Of a stretch of DNA of 64,000 bases, positions 46,619-55,370 are shown in pieces; position 1 is the first letter of the stretch; the number at the start of each line of letters is the position of its first letter. The DNA comes from Bartonella sp. HY038 (GTDB lineage Bacteria; Pseudomonadota; Alphaproteobacteria; Rhizobiales; Rhizobiaceae). The stretch lies in assembly GCF_014117425.1 (NCBI RefSeq), contig NZ_CP059725.1, positions 744,001 through 808,000 of the forward strand, in the 5' to 3' direction. The notes beneath the pieces are model-generated. The model ran no database searches, was not told the DNA's origin, and saw nothing but the letters and a program-made list of their open reading frames with translations. The translations under genes were made by a program, and so were the position numbers.

Positions 46619-47194
46619 ATGGGGTTCTATACTGATAATATTAAGGAAAATTCCAAACAAGAGTGCAAAAACACGGGGGCTGATGGGCTGCGTGTAATTA
46701 ATGGCGGCGACCAAGATTGGCAAAATTATACAAAATTGGCCAATGAAGCTTTTAAGCATGGCGAGATAGAGCAGGCAGTGCATTTTTATAGCCAAGCATT
46801 TGGTGAAGCAGAAATATTATTTCATGCAGCCATAGCCGGTGAGGGGTGCGATACTGCACCTATGCTTTACAATATTTCTTGTCATAATTTAGCAGCTTTA
46901 GAAATGTGGCGTAATAATCGGTTAGAAGCTGATTATTATTATTACAAAGCCTATCATCAACTTCTTGATATAGCTTCTGCGGTTGATACTTTTCCAAATT
47001 TACGGCTGGCTTGTGTTCAGCATCTAAAATTTTCATTAATAGCTTTGGTAGATCATTTGGTAAGACATCAAATCGACAAGGATCATATTATACAACTTAA
47101 GCAGGATGCGGCAAAGGTTGCGTTAAATGTTTATCATATGGCAGAGCATATGCTTAAGGCCGAGCAGGATTGTCCCCATTGCTCGCCCCATTAG
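46619..47194 (+). CDS. Unknown TPR-like protein with C-terminal CPHC
   Basis: A 191-residue soluble protein I do not recognise. It is mostly alpha-helical: residues 35-60 (YTKLANEAFKHGEIEQAVHF) and 85-115 look like single tetratricopeptide units, and the C-terminus ends in DCPHCSPH, a possible metal- or redox-binding CxxC. GAGATGAAATT precedes the ATG. It lies 75 bp after the Irr-like regulator and 112 bp before the PNPOx-like gene on the same strand, so a joint role in iron or haem physiology is a guess from position only. Confidence 0.55.
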   Translation: MGFYTDNIKENSKQECKNTGADGLRVINGGDQDWQNYTKLANEAFKHGEIEQAVHFYSQAFGEAEILFHAAIAGEGCDTAPMLYNISCHNLAALEMWRNNRLEADYYYYKAYHQLLDIASAVDTFPNLRLACVQHLKFSLIALVDHLVRHQIDKDHIIQLKQDAAKVALNVYHMAEHMLKAEQDCPHCSPH

Positions 47195-47306
47195 GCTTGA
47201 TCGTCACCTTGGTGTTATGCGTGCGCATATTGCTAAAATGTTCAAGTTTAGAAAGTTTGTTGCAGTGAGAGTAGATAGATAATTTAAATATAAGGATAGG
47301 ATATCC

Positions 47307-47699
47307 ATGCTTAATGATGACATGAAAAGTTTATTGGCCAAGCAATTGCCAATTCAAGCTACAACGAGCAAAATGGGAATACCAGATATTGGTCCTAAGC
47401 GATCATTGCGTGTATTTGATGATAATACTCTAATTTATAATGAAAATACGGGCGGTCAAACATTGCAAAATTTGATTGATGGTTCAAAAATAGCGGTTGC
47501 AGTTATTGATAGGGAAGCCTTGGATGGCTATCGCTTTATTGGTAGTGCGCAAATTATTGATGATGGTGAAATATGGGAGCAAGCAAAGATCTATGCAGAT
47601 GAAAGAGGAATGAAAGCACCTAAATGTGCGGTTCTTATTCATATTGAAGCGGTGTTTAGTCTTCGCTCTGGTTCAACTGCAGGACAAAAAATTATCTAG
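47307..47699 (+). CDS. PNPOx-like split-barrel flavoprotein
   Basis: A 130-residue protein of the pyridoxamine 5'-phosphate oxidase-like split beta-barrel fold: LPIQATTSKMGIPDIGPKRS at the first strand, LIYNENTGGQTLQNLIDGSK, IAVAVIDREALDGYRFIGSA. Such small proteins bind FMN, F420 or haem as dimers; the cofactor is not determinable, and it is too short for true PdxH. AGGATAGGA precedes the ATG. Third gene after the Irr-like regulator. A decayed IS transposase begins 45 bp downstream. Confidence 0.72.
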   Translation: MLNDDMKSLLAKQLPIQATTSKMGIPDIGPKRSLRVFDDNTLIYNENTGGQTLQNLIDGSKIAVAVIDREALDGYRFIGSAQIIDDGEIWEQAKIYADERGMKAPKCAVLIHIEAVFSLRSGSTAGQKII

Positions 47700-47743
47700 T
47701 TATAAAAGCTTATTTTACCAGTATTATATGCTTAATTATTTTA

Positions 47744-48040
47744 GAGGCAGGACTCATTAATTGTAATAAAAGATGACAGCTGCAGCGATATATATTGCTG
47801 AGAAAAAGATATGAGCACATCTGTTGTATCTTGTAGCGATATGTCACTAAATTTTAAGTTTTGCAAAAAAGTTCTCAATTTTATTTAGTATTGTAACCTT
47901 TGTCCGCAATGAGTTTTTGCGCATCAGGCAAAATAGGTAGTAAAAGAGCAGCACCTTTTTAATCACTCCTCTCACCTTCTGACAATAATAGGCATATAGG
48001 TTTTCCATCTTGATCACAGACTATGGTTATTTTGAATATC
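47744..48040 (-). pseudogene. Decayed IS5-family (IS427-type) transposase with right end
   Basis: Read on the minus strand, this is the 3' half of a transposase related to the complete element at 6218. It runs from VCDQDGKPICLLL (at 48021) through KGAALLLPILPDAQKLIADK, then a deletion of about 40 codons, then IENFFAKLK and IATRYNRCAHIFFSAIYIAA to a stop at about 47765. In-frame stops interrupt it (Tyr to stop after EGERSD; two stops after FFAKLKI). The right terminal repeat GAGGCAGGACTCATTAATTG starts at 47744 after a TA. The 5' half and left end were not found. A dead copy, diverged from the intact one. Confidence 0.8.
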
Positions 48041-48251
48041 ACTAGATATCAACCAAAACCCAATTAAATCCAGATTTTACCCGTATTATTACAATATGTT
48101 ATCTTATTGCTATAGTGAATTATGTAAAAGTCATCATTGATGTAAGAACTGCCGATGGTGGTATTTGTGGTGATATTAAAACAAACATATCAAATTATAC
48201 TGGATAGATGGACATTTTATATCCCAAATAGCTTGAAAACAATTTAAATCT
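48041..48251. other. Spacer between IS remnant and HxlR gene
   Basis: AT-rich, no recognised gene. A 31-codon GTG-started open stretch on the plus strand (about 48117-48208) is too short to support. Confidence 0.3.
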
Positions 48252-48575
48252 TTATGCTATTGCTAATGTTTGACGGTGATCTTCGCCCCAATTTGCCATA
48301 GCGCTTAATATGGGTTCAAGCGTTTTACCGCGTTTGGTTAAGCTATAATCAACCCGTGGCGGCACTTGCGCAAAAATTTGTCTCGTGACTATGCCTTGCT
48401 CTTCCAATTCACGCAAATTGGCTGTTAGCACTTTTTGCGAAATATCGCCAATGCTTTTGCGCAATTCGCCAAATCGTTTGGTGCCATTAAGCAAGTCGCG
48501 AATAATCAATGGTTTCCAACGATTGCCTATAACAAGCAAGGTAATTTCAACAGGACATGGTGGTAGCTTAAGCAT
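48252..48575 (-). CDS. HxlR-family transcriptional regulator
   Basis: A 107-residue winged-helix regulator: CPVEITLLVIGNRWKPLIIR, RDLLNGTKRFGELRKSIG, ISQKVLTANLRELEEQG, YSLTKRGKTLEPIL are HxlR hallmarks. Cys7 in PPCPVE is at the position that senses electrophiles or oxidants in the YodB/HypR group. It is transcribed divergently from the NAD(P)-binding protein gene at 48698, its likely target. AAGGG precedes ATG 48575. An imperfect palindrome lies in the 122-bp intergenic space. Confidence 0.88.
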   Translation of the reverse strand: MLKLPPCPVEITLLVIGNRWKPLIIRDLLNGTKRFGELRKSIGDISQKVLTANLRELEEQGIVTRQIFAQVPPRVDYSLTKRGKTLEPILSAMANWGEDHRQTLAIA

Positions 48576-48616
48576 TTTATACCCTTAATACTCGATTATT
48601 CAACATTAGTATCTTT

Positions 48617-48645
48617 TAGTAACCTATATAACAAAAAGGTGCCTA
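48617..48645. promoter_or_regulatory. Possible HxlR operator
   Basis: TAGTAACC (48617-48624) and GGTGCCTA (48638-48645) form an imperfect inverted repeat (6 of 8 positions) in the divergent promoter region. HxlR regulators usually bind such sites between themselves and the target gene. Confidence 0.35.
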
Positions 48646-48697
48646 CTTTACAATAGCGCCTATCATGTTATGGTTTGCAAAATAAGGAGTAATTATC

Positions 48698-49330
48698 ATG
48701 AAAATAGCAATTATTGCGGCCAATGGCCGTGCAGGTCAATTAATAACTAAAGAAGCTCTCGATCGCGGCCATGATGTCACAGCGATTATCCGCAAAGGCA
48801 ATGCCGCTGATCCGCGTGCAAAAACTTTTATCAAGGATCTATTTGACTTGAACTACCAAGATTTGGCTGATTTTGATGTTATTATTGATGCATTTGGCGT
48901 TTTTACCCCCGATACATTAGACCAATATCAAACTTCGCTTGCACATCTTACTGATATCTTGGCTGGTCACGCCAATCGTTTGCTAATTGTTGGTGGAGCA
49001 GGGAGCCTTTATTTGGATAAAAGTCATACGACACGTTTGGTCGATAGCCCAAACTTTCCTGAAGAATATAAGCCTCTAGCGCTTTCTATGGCGACAGCGC
49101 TTGATGCGCTTAAAAAACGTCATGATATCAATTGGACGTTTTTAAGTCCTGCTGCTGACTTCATTGCGGACGGTGTTCGCACTGGAAAATATCAAGAAGG
49201 TGGTGAAGAGTTTATCGTTGATAATAATGGTAAAAGTGAAATCAGCTATGCCGATTATGCCATTGCAATGATTGATGAAGCAGAAAAAGGCAATCACATT
49301 AAGAAACGCTTCAGTGTCATTTCACAATAA
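48698..49330 (+). CDS. NAD(P)-binding atypical SDR-family protein
   Basis: A 210-residue Rossmann-fold protein of the NmrA/YwnB-like atypical short-chain dehydrogenase group. It starts with the dinucleotide motif IAIIAANGRAGQLITKEAL, followed by GHDVTAIIRKGN, DFDVIIDAFG, and LLIVGGAGSLYL. The catalytic Tyr-x3-Lys of classical SDRs is not evident, as usual for this group. It probably reduces or senses a quinone- or flavin-like ligand, but the substrate is unknown. AAGGAG precedes the ATG. Regulation by the divergent HxlR protein is likely. Confidence 0.82.
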   Translation: MKIAIIAANGRAGQLITKEALDRGHDVTAIIRKGNAADPRAKTFIKDLFDLNYQDLADFDVIIDAFGVFTPDTLDQYQTSLAHLTDILAGHANRLLIVGGAGSLYLDKSHTTRLVDSPNFPEEYKPLALSMATALDALKKRHDINWTFLSPAADFIADGVRTGKYQEGGEEFIVDNNGKSEISYADYAIAMIDEAEKGNHIKKRFSVISQ

Positions 49331-49512
49331 CTTCTCAGGCAAATTAATGTAAAGAAATTGGGCTTAAAATATCAGCTATGAAAAAATTTCAAACCTATCA
49401 TTATATTGGTTATGATTTTATTTTAGTGAGATGATAAGTTTGGTTTTGTGCTTTATTGAGGAATTGGCTTTAAGTGGCTGTGTCTCAAAATTGAATGGTT
49501 ATGATTGCTTTA

Positions 49513-49801
49513 GGGGCAGGATCCATTAATTTAAATGAAAAGGTACGAGGAAATTTTTGTGAGAACGCAAATATTAAATGTGAGAACAGCTAGCCGGAAA
49601 TATGAATATCTTCAAGGCTCTTTAACAAATTAGCGTTAAAATTGAACATATCCTGAAAGGATATAAAAACAGCCGTAATCTACTGTGCCTTAAAGCTTAA
49701 ATGGGTATACCATCCACTTTCCGCTTGTTTCCATGTATATTAAAAATGTATATTTTTGCTGTTTATTGTGCCATTTCATTTAAATTAGTGGGCCCTGACC
49801 C
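49513..49801. mobile_element. MITE-like element with IS5/IS427-type ends, 289 bp
   Basis: Long imperfect inverted ends: left GGGGCAGGATCCATTAATTT (continuing AAATGAAAAGG), right as reverse complement GGGTCAGGGCCCACTAATTT (continuing AAATGAAATGG), together about 35 bp. TA occurs on both sides (49511-49512, 49802-49803). The ends match those of the IS at 6218 (GGGTCAGGACC...ATTAATTT). The interior has no transposase ORF and carries a small hairpin (ATATCCT/AGGATAT, 49648-49664). This fits a non-autonomous derivative mobilised by an IS427-type transposase. Confidence 0.7.
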
Positions 49802-49899
49802 TAATCAAAGCTTGTTTGCCATTCCAATCATATTGGCAAACATATCTAGTATTTCTAGTTGCAAGAATTTTACTGTAAATGTAGGTTTAATGAAAATTC

Positions 49900-50319
49900 T
49901 TATGCCAAATTACGTTCAATGCGCTGCAATAATTCAGTTAAAATAGTAATCTCATCATTGCTAACATTATTTAATGCCGTCTTTTCTATAGCGTTAAGAT
50001 GAGTTTGTAACCTATTGACGATATTTAACCCTTTTGACGTGAGGGAAACAAAGCTTTGGCGTTGATCTTCCGTTGACGTGTTTTTTTCAACAAAGCCTTG
50101 ATTGGCTAGACGTAAAATTGTTTTTGTGATTGTTGGTGGGCGGACATCTAGTTCATGAGCAAGCTGTCCAAGTGTCAATTCACCTTTCAATGAAAGGGCT
50201 AGCAAAACATTATCTTGCCCAGGGTAAAGGCCTTCCTTTTGCAGTTCTTGCGCTAAAGCAGTGCGCAAAAAACGTGATGTTGTTTGAAGTTTTTTTAAAA
50301 GACCTTGTCTGTCAGGCAT
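49900..50319 (-). CDS. MarR-family transcriptional regulator
   Basis: A 139-residue winged-helix regulator: TTSRFLRTALAQELQKEGLY, PGQDNVLLALSLKGELTLGQ, recognition helix region DVRPPTITKTILRLANQGFV, wing KNTSTEDQRQSFVSLTSKG, and a C-terminal dimerisation helix. MarR proteins typically repress efflux or stress genes and respond to small phenolic ligands; the target is unknown because neither neighbour is an obvious partner. The ribosome-binding site is weak. The MITE-like element lies about 100 bp beyond its 3' end. Confidence 0.85.
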   Translation of the reverse strand: MPDRQGLLKKLQTTSRFLRTALAQELQKEGLYPGQDNVLLALSLKGELTLGQLAHELDVRPPTITKTILRLANQGFVEKNTSTEDQRQSFVSLTSKGLNIVNRLQTHLNAIEKTALNNVSNDEITILTELLQRIERNLA

Positions 50320-50892
50320 TATTGGGCTCGCTAAAAAAGCACCTTATTCACAAAATTATATACCAAACATAATGCAATTAAGGTGCTCGTGTTTTAAGTG
50401 ACTATTCATTGATAGTGGCAATTTTGCATTCTTAAACTTTATTATTAATACATGCAAATATAATAATAATCTATTATTCCAAACTTGGTAGATATTATCA
50501 ATGTCTATTTTAGTAAATTAGGAGGTTATATTAAAATTTCAACATAAAAGGTGGATTTTTAAGCAAACTAATTGTGAACGCTTGTGCTAGGGTTTATTTA
50601 TTTTATCAAAGCTGTACTAATTCAAGTTTGAATATCGGCTATAATGCTTAATGTTTTCAATTGTTTTTTTGCAATTCCATCATAGTTCTACAAGGATAAC
50701 TTTGCCTGATTCTGAAAGATCAAGCTCTTTGATATAGTTATTTTTATCATAAGAAAGTTTTGCTCGCTTATTTATGGTGTGTTTAGTTTGCAATATCTAA
50801 GCCTTATAGCTTTGCCAATGATCGGTATCATACAATATTGTTTGGCGTAATTGTCAAAATATTGAATAATATTTGACAATGAATAGATTACG
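50320..50892. other. Long intergenic region, no gene seen
   Basis: About 570 bp of AT-rich DNA between the divergent MarR and creatininase-family genes. No ORF, tRNA or strong hairpin recognised. It must carry both promoters. Confidence 0.35.
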
Positions 50893-51699
50893 ATGACAGA
50901 TAGGCTTATGGAAACGTTATGTAATAATATTGATCAAACATCGCACATTGCAGTTCTGCCTCTTGGTGCCTATGAGGCTCATGGTCCCCATTTGCCTTTT
51001 GAAACCGATGCATTGATTGCGCAGGCTGTTGTTGATCATGTTGCGGCTATTTTACCTCTCCATCTTAATGTCAGTTTTTTAAATGTTGAACCAATTGGTT
51101 ATTCTATTGAACATAAGCGGGTAAGTGGTACCAAGACACTTAGCTTTGATGAAGCAGTGGCACGTTGGATCAAAATTGGTGAGGAACAATTTAAAAAAGG
51201 TACTGATAAATTTGTGTTGCTGAATGCTCATGGCGGAAACTCGCCTCTAATGACTATTGTTGCGACAGAACTGCGCGCGCGCTATCCGATGCTTTGCGTT
51301 ACAACCAGTTGGACGCGCTTTGGTTTGCCAATTGGACTTATGAGTGAAGGTGAAAAAGCGCTTGATATTCATGCTGGTTTTATTGAAACATCGGTTATGC
51401 TTCATATCGCACCGCATTTGGTTGTAATGGAAAAGGCTAAGAATTTTAGCAATTTTCAAGCACGTTGTCATTGCGATTTTAGCTATTTGCGTGCTTATGG
51501 TCGCCATAGCTTTGGTTGGTTAATGCAGGATCTTAACTGCGAAGGGGCTGCAGGTGACGCAAGCCGTGCCAGTGCAGCGGTTGGAAAAGCAATTTTAGAT
51601 CATGCGGCAAAAGGCTTTATTAGTTTGCTTGAAGATGTTCATCGTTTTGATACCGAGCACTTTCAAAAAATTGATGAGCTCTTTCCTCAATCGACATAG
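50893..51699 (+). CDS. Creatininase-family amidohydrolase
   Basis: A 268-residue protein of the creatininase/MftE fold. The metal-binding pattern is complete: LPLGAYEAHGPHLPFETDAL (Glu, His and Asp ligands), FVLLNAHGGNSPLM, and Glu in DIHAGFIETSVMLH. Family members hydrolyse cyclic amides such as creatinine or act on formamide intermediates. With no pathway genes nearby the substrate is unknown. It is followed 148 bp later by the CobW-type GTPase on the same strand, with a Zur-like box in between. Confidence 0.85.
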   Translation: MTDRLMETLCNNIDQTSHIAVLPLGAYEAHGPHLPFETDALIAQAVVDHVAAILPLHLNVSFLNVEPIGYSIEHKRVSGTKTLSFDEAVARWIKIGEEQFKKGTDKFVLLNAHGGNSPLMTIVATELRARYPMLCVTTSWTRFGLPIGLMSEGEKALDIHAGFIETSVMLHIAPHLVVMEKAKNFSNFQARCHCDFSYLRAYGRHSFGWLMQDLNCEGAAGDASRASAAVGKAILDHAAKGFISLLEDVHRFDTEHFQKIDELFPQST

Positions 51700-51772
51700 T
51701 CATTGCTGGATGATTAAAAAATCCGCAATTATGTTTGTGAGCTATCTTCTACAAAAATTACAAATGAAATTT

Positions 51773-51785
51773 GTTATACTATTTC
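51773..51785. promoter_or_regulatory. Zur-like box before the CobW-type gene
   Basis: GTTATACTATTTC agrees at 11 of 13 positions with the Zur-type core GTTATA-N-TATAAC, and is framed by outer inverted repeats (AAATT/AATTT). It lies about 60 bases before the GTPase ATG. COG0523 GTPases are frequent Zur targets. Confidence 0.4.
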
Positions 51786-51847
51786 AATTTAAACAAAACA
51801 CGCTTATATCATACCATATCTTGTCTTTTTAAAAAGAGGTTTAAGCC

Positions 51848-52942
51848 ATGAGCGAGGCAGTAAGTGAAATCAAGAAAATTCCGGTAACCGTTTTAACCGG
51901 CTATCTTGGATCAGGAAAGACCACATTGCTCAATCGGATTTTGAGTGAAAATCATGGCAAACGCTATGCGGTGATTGTCAATGAATTTGGTGAAATCGGC
52001 ATTGATAATGATCTCATTGTGGAATCAGACGAAGAAATTTATGAAATGAATAATGGCTGCATTTGCTGCACTGTTCGCGGTGATCTTATCCGCGTTGTAG
52101 AAGGCTTAATGCGGCGGCCTGGTCGTTTTGATGCTATTTTGGTTGAGACCACTGGTCTTGCTGATCCCGTTCCTGTCGCGCAAACATTCTTTATGGATGA
52201 AGATGTTCGTTCTAAAACCATGCTTGATGCGGTTGTCGCATTGGTTGATGCCAAGCACTTGCCGCTTCGCCTTAAGGATAGCCGTGAAGCTGAAGATCAA
52301 ATCGCTTTTGCTGATATTGTCTTATTAAATAAGACTGATCTTGTTAATGCTGACGAGCTTGCATCGGTTGAAGCAACAATTAGGGCTATTAATCCAACTG
52401 CTGTCATTCACCGCACCGAGCGTGCCTCAATTGATCTTGCTAAGGTGCTCGACCGTGGCGCATTTGATTTAAAGCGCGCCCTCGATAATGATCCTTACTT
52501 CTTAGAGCATGGTGAAGAAGGTCACATTTGCGGCCCCGATTGCGGCCATGACCACAGCCATGAGCATAATCACGATCATAGCCACAGCCATGAGCATAGC
52601 CATCAACACGATCACGGTCACCATCATGAGCATGGTGCGGCCATTCATGACGTTACCGTGCAATCGGTGTCACTGCGTAGTGGGGAACTTGATCCAGCAA
52701 AATTTTTCCCATGGTTGCAAAATGTAACGCAAGCCCAAGGGCCAAATATTTTGCGCCTTAAAGGTATCATTGCTTTTAAAGGTGATGAAGACCGTTATGT
52801 GGTGCAAGGGGTTCATATGATTATTGAAGGCGATCATCAACGGCCATGGAAAGACGGTGAGAAACGTGAAAGCCGTCTTGTCTTTATCGGTCGCCAATTG
52901 GACGCTGAAAAATTAAAATCTGGCTTTGAAGCCTGTGCGTGA
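51848..52942 (+). CDS. CobW/COG0523 GTPase, probable zinc chaperone
   Basis: A 364-residue G3E GTPase. N-terminal P-loop [19 protein letters not shown], metal-binding CxCC in [12 protein letters not shown], switch Glu in [15 protein letters not shown], and NKTD base recognition ([12 protein letters not shown]). A His-rich metal-binding stretch lies at about residues 225-265 ([19 protein letters not shown]), followed by the CobW C-terminal domain. Such proteins deliver zinc to client enzymes under zinc limitation. GAGG precedes the ATG. A Zur-like box lies upstream and a WD40 gene follows 8 bp after the stop (operon). Confidence 0.88.
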   Translation: MSEAVSEIKKIPVTVLTGYLGSGKTTLLNRILSENHGKRYAVIVNEFGEIGIDNDLIVESDEEIYEMNNGCICCTVRGDLIRVVEGLMRRPGRFDAILVETTGLADPVPVAQTFFMDEDVRSKTMLDAVVALVDAKHLPLRLKDSREAEDQIAFADIVLLNKTDLVNADELASVEATIRAINPTAVIHRTERASIDLAKVLDRGAFDLKRALDNDPYFLEHGEEGHICGPDCGHDHSHEHNHDHSHSHEHSHQHDHGHHHEHGAAIHDVTVQSVSLRSGELDPAKFFPWLQNVTQAQGPNILRLKGIIAFKGDEDRYVVQGVHMIIEGDHQRPWKDGEKRESRLVFIGRQLDAEKLKSGFEACA

Positions 52943-52950
52943 GAGGTTTT

Positions 52951-53922
52951 ATGCCGACAATAGCTCCAATTGATATTCAAAGCCATTGCCTGTTAGCTGG
53001 CTTTCTTGATGATAAGCCATTTTTTATTTCGGCTGATGGTGTTCTGCATCATTTAGGCGAAGGCGAAAAGCAAATTGAGATCGGCAATGGTATTGCTAGC
53101 GCCAAAATTGCCGAAAACGGTCGTTTTGTGCTTACTGGCGGTGAGGATGGCCGTTTATGTAAGGTGAATGCCGATTTTTCCGTTATTGAATTGGAAAAAA
53201 TTGGTAATAAATGGCTTACAGCCGTGGCAATTGGTCCTGATGATGCCTTTGCTTATGGTACTGGGCGCGTCGCCTATGGTAATGTACAGGGCAAAAGTCA
53301 AGAAATGCCCCATGAGCGCAGCATTGAAGATTTGGCTTTTGCGCCAAAAGGTCTTCGTCTGGCGCTTGCTCATTATAATGGTGTTACATTGCATTGGCTT
53401 GGTACGGAAAGCAAACCCGTGTCGCTTGAATGGAAAGGCGCCCATACAATGGTGAATTTTTCACCCGATGGGCGCTTTCTCGTCACGGCGATGCAGGAAA
53501 ATGCCTTGCATGGTTGGCGGCTTGCTGACAATCAACATTTACGCATGTCTGGCTATCCTGCTAAGGTTAAAAGCTGGTCATGGAGTAGTAAGGGGCGTTA
53601 CCTTGCAACGTCCGGTGCGCCTGCGGCCGTAGTTTGGCCGTTTTTAGGCAAGGATGGTCCAATGGGTAAAGCCCCATTAGAGCTTGGCACGAGAGCCAAT
53701 ATATTGGTGACATGTGTTGCTTGTCATCCAACTGAAGAAATGGTGGCCGTTGGCTATGAAGATGGCATGGTGCTTTTTGTGCGTTTTGCTGACCAAAAGG
53801 AAGCATTGTTACGTCGCCCAGGGCAAGGGGCTATCAGCTCATTGGCTTGGGATAAAAGGGGCGAAAGACTGGCTTTTGGTTCACAAGCAGGTGATTGCGG
53901 TATAATTGATATAACTGGGTAA
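52951..53922 (+). CDS. WD40-repeat protein linked to the CobW GTPase
   Basis: A 323-residue WD40-like beta-propeller: repeated blades such as AENGRFVLTGGEDGRLCKVN, FSPDGRFLVTAMQENALHGW, WSSKGRYLATSGAPAAVVWP and HPTEEMVAVGYEDGMVLFVR. No enzymatic motif; propellers serve as docking platforms. It begins 8 bp after the CobW-type GTPase stop with GAGAGG before ATG 52951 (a GTG at 52939 overlapping the upstream gene is less likely). Tight coupling suggests it works with the GTPase, perhaps as an adaptor for a metal client. No signal peptide, so cytoplasmic. Confidence 0.8.
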   Translation: MPTIAPIDIQSHCLLAGFLDDKPFFISADGVLHHLGEGEKQIEIGNGIASAKIAENGRFVLTGGEDGRLCKVNADFSVIELEKIGNKWLTAVAIGPDDAFAYGTGRVAYGNVQGKSQEMPHERSIEDLAFAPKGLRLALAHYNGVTLHWLGTESKPVSLEWKGAHTMVNFSPDGRFLVTAMQENALHGWRLADNQHLRMSGYPAKVKSWSWSSKGRYLATSGAPAAVVWPFLGKDGPMGKAPLELGTRANILVTCVACHPTEEMVAVGYEDGMVLFVRFADQKEALLRRPGQGAISSLAWDKRGERLAFGSQAGDCGIIDITG

Positions 53923-53946
53923 TTTTCTACCTGTCGTTTAAGATTT

Positions 53947-53992
53947 AAAAGGCATTTTCATTTTTTAAAAAATTGAAAATGCCTTTTATTTA
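53947..53992. terminator. Bidirectional intrinsic terminator
   Basis: AAAAGGCATTTTCA (53947-53960) and TGAAAATGCCTTTT (53974-53987), a perfect 14-bp stem between the convergent WD40 and alkene reductase genes. Confidence 0.88.
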
Positions 53993-54008
53993 TGCGATTT
54001 TTTAATTC

Positions 54009-55130
54009 TTAAGCCTTATCGAGAGTTGGATAGTCGGTATAGCCTTCTACTCCTTGGCCATAAAGCTTGTCGGCTTTTAACTCATTAAATGGCCCATTTT
54101 GCTTTAATCGTTCAACAAAGTCAGGATTAGCAATGAAAGGTCGGCCAAAGGCGACGAGATCAGCATAGCCGCTATCAATGGCTTTTTCCGCCATGGCGCG
54201 ATCATAGCCATTATTGGCAATCCACGCAGCTTTACCCCCTGCATCGCGATAATGTTGGCGTAAACGATGATAGTCAAAGGGATACGGAGCCTCTTGATAA
54301 TTACGGTCTGCCCCTGTTGCTCCTTCGATAATATGAATATAGGCAAGGTCATAAGCGGCTAATTCATCAATCAGCGCATCAAATAATGGCTGCGGATCAT
54401 TATCATGAGCATCGTTAACCGGGGTTACCGGCGAGATGCGAATAGCGGTGCGATGGGCGCCAATTTCGCTAATAACCGCTTCAACAACTTCCAAAGTTAG
54501 GCGGATGCGGTTTTCGATAGATCCACCATAATCATCATTGCGCTTATTGGAATTTTCACGCATGAAGGAATCAAGCAAATAACCATTAGCGGCGTGGATC
54601 TCTACTCCGTCAAAACCGCCTTCTTCTACCGCGCCTTTAGCTGCGCGTTTATAGTCTTCAATAACACGGCTAATCTCGTCAAGACGCAGCGCGCGCGGCT
54701 CAGACGTTGACGCAAATTCTCCTTCACCCTTATCATTGCGTATATATGTGTGGGCATCGGCTTTAATTGCTGATGGGGCAACAGGTGCACCGCCATTTGG
54801 TTGTAAGCTCGTATGGGAAATGCGACCAACATGCCAAATTTGAGCAAATATCTTGCTACCTTTTTCATGAACTGCACTGGTTACTTGTTTCCAGCCAGCT
54901 AATTGTTCTTTGCTGTAAAGGCCGGGAACATCAATATAACCTTGTCCTTCTTGGCTAATGGCAGTGCCTTCAGAAATAATGAGACCTGCACTAGCGCGCT
55001 GGCTATAATAAATGCGGTTTAACTCATTAGCAATGTTGTTGGGCGAGCGATTACGTGTAAGCGGCGCCATAACAATGTGGTTTTTTAAGTTTAATGTATT
55101 AGATTTAAAGGGTTGAAATAATTTGCTCAT
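54009..55130 (-). CDS. nemA: Old yellow enzyme (NemA-type alkene reductase)
   Basis: A 373-residue FMN-dependent TIM-barrel ene-reductase. Landmarks are HIVMAPLTRNRSPNNI (FMN site), FAQIWHVGRISH, the substrate-binding and catalytic region GFDGVEIHAANGYLLDSFMR (His-x2-Asn), and C-terminal DLVAFGRPFIANPDFVERL. It reduces activated C=C bonds, N-ethylmaleimide or nitro compounds with NADPH. In E. coli nemA is under an electrophile-sensing repressor; here none is adjacent, though an HxlR and a MarR gene lie within 7 kb. GGATAGG precedes ATG 55130. Confidence 0.9.
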   Translation of the reverse strand: MSKLFQPFKSNTLNLKNHIVMAPLTRNRSPNNIANELNRIYYSQRASAGLIISEGTAISQEGQGYIDVPGLYSKEQLAGWKQVTSAVHEKGSKIFAQIWHVGRISHTSLQPNGGAPVAPSAIKADAHTYIRNDKGEGEFASTSEPRALRLDEISRVIEDYKRAAKGAVEEGGFDGVEIHAANGYLLDSFMRENSNKRNDDYGGSIENRIRLTLEVVEAVISEIGAHRTAIRISPVTPVNDAHDNDPQPLFDALIDELAAYDLAYIHIIEGATGADRNYQEAPYPFDYHRLRQHYRDAGGKAAWIANNGYDRAMAEKAIDSGYADLVAFGRPFIANPDFVERLKQNGPFNELKADKLYGQGVEGYTDYPTLDKA

Positions 55131-55370
55131 TCTGCCTATCCTTAGTAACTATAATAAAGAGATAGGGCTTAAAAGGCAGTTTAAAAAGAAGTGAGAGATA
55201 ATTTAAATGGCTTTCTTGATCACGATTGCGCCATATTAGTGATAAAAGATATTGAGTAGGTTTTTAACAATGAACGAAAAATTCAAGTCTAATGCTTTCC
55301 TTAAGTGTTAAAAGGTATTAGAAGTTAAAAACAATTTCGAAATAAGATTTAAAAAGTGAATTAGTGTTTG

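Noticed and set aside
49701..49946. 81-codon plus-strand ORF at the right end of the MITE-like element
   Set aside because: It runs across the element's terminal repeat and into the MarR gene antisense; low-complexity hydrophobic product and no ribosome-binding site.
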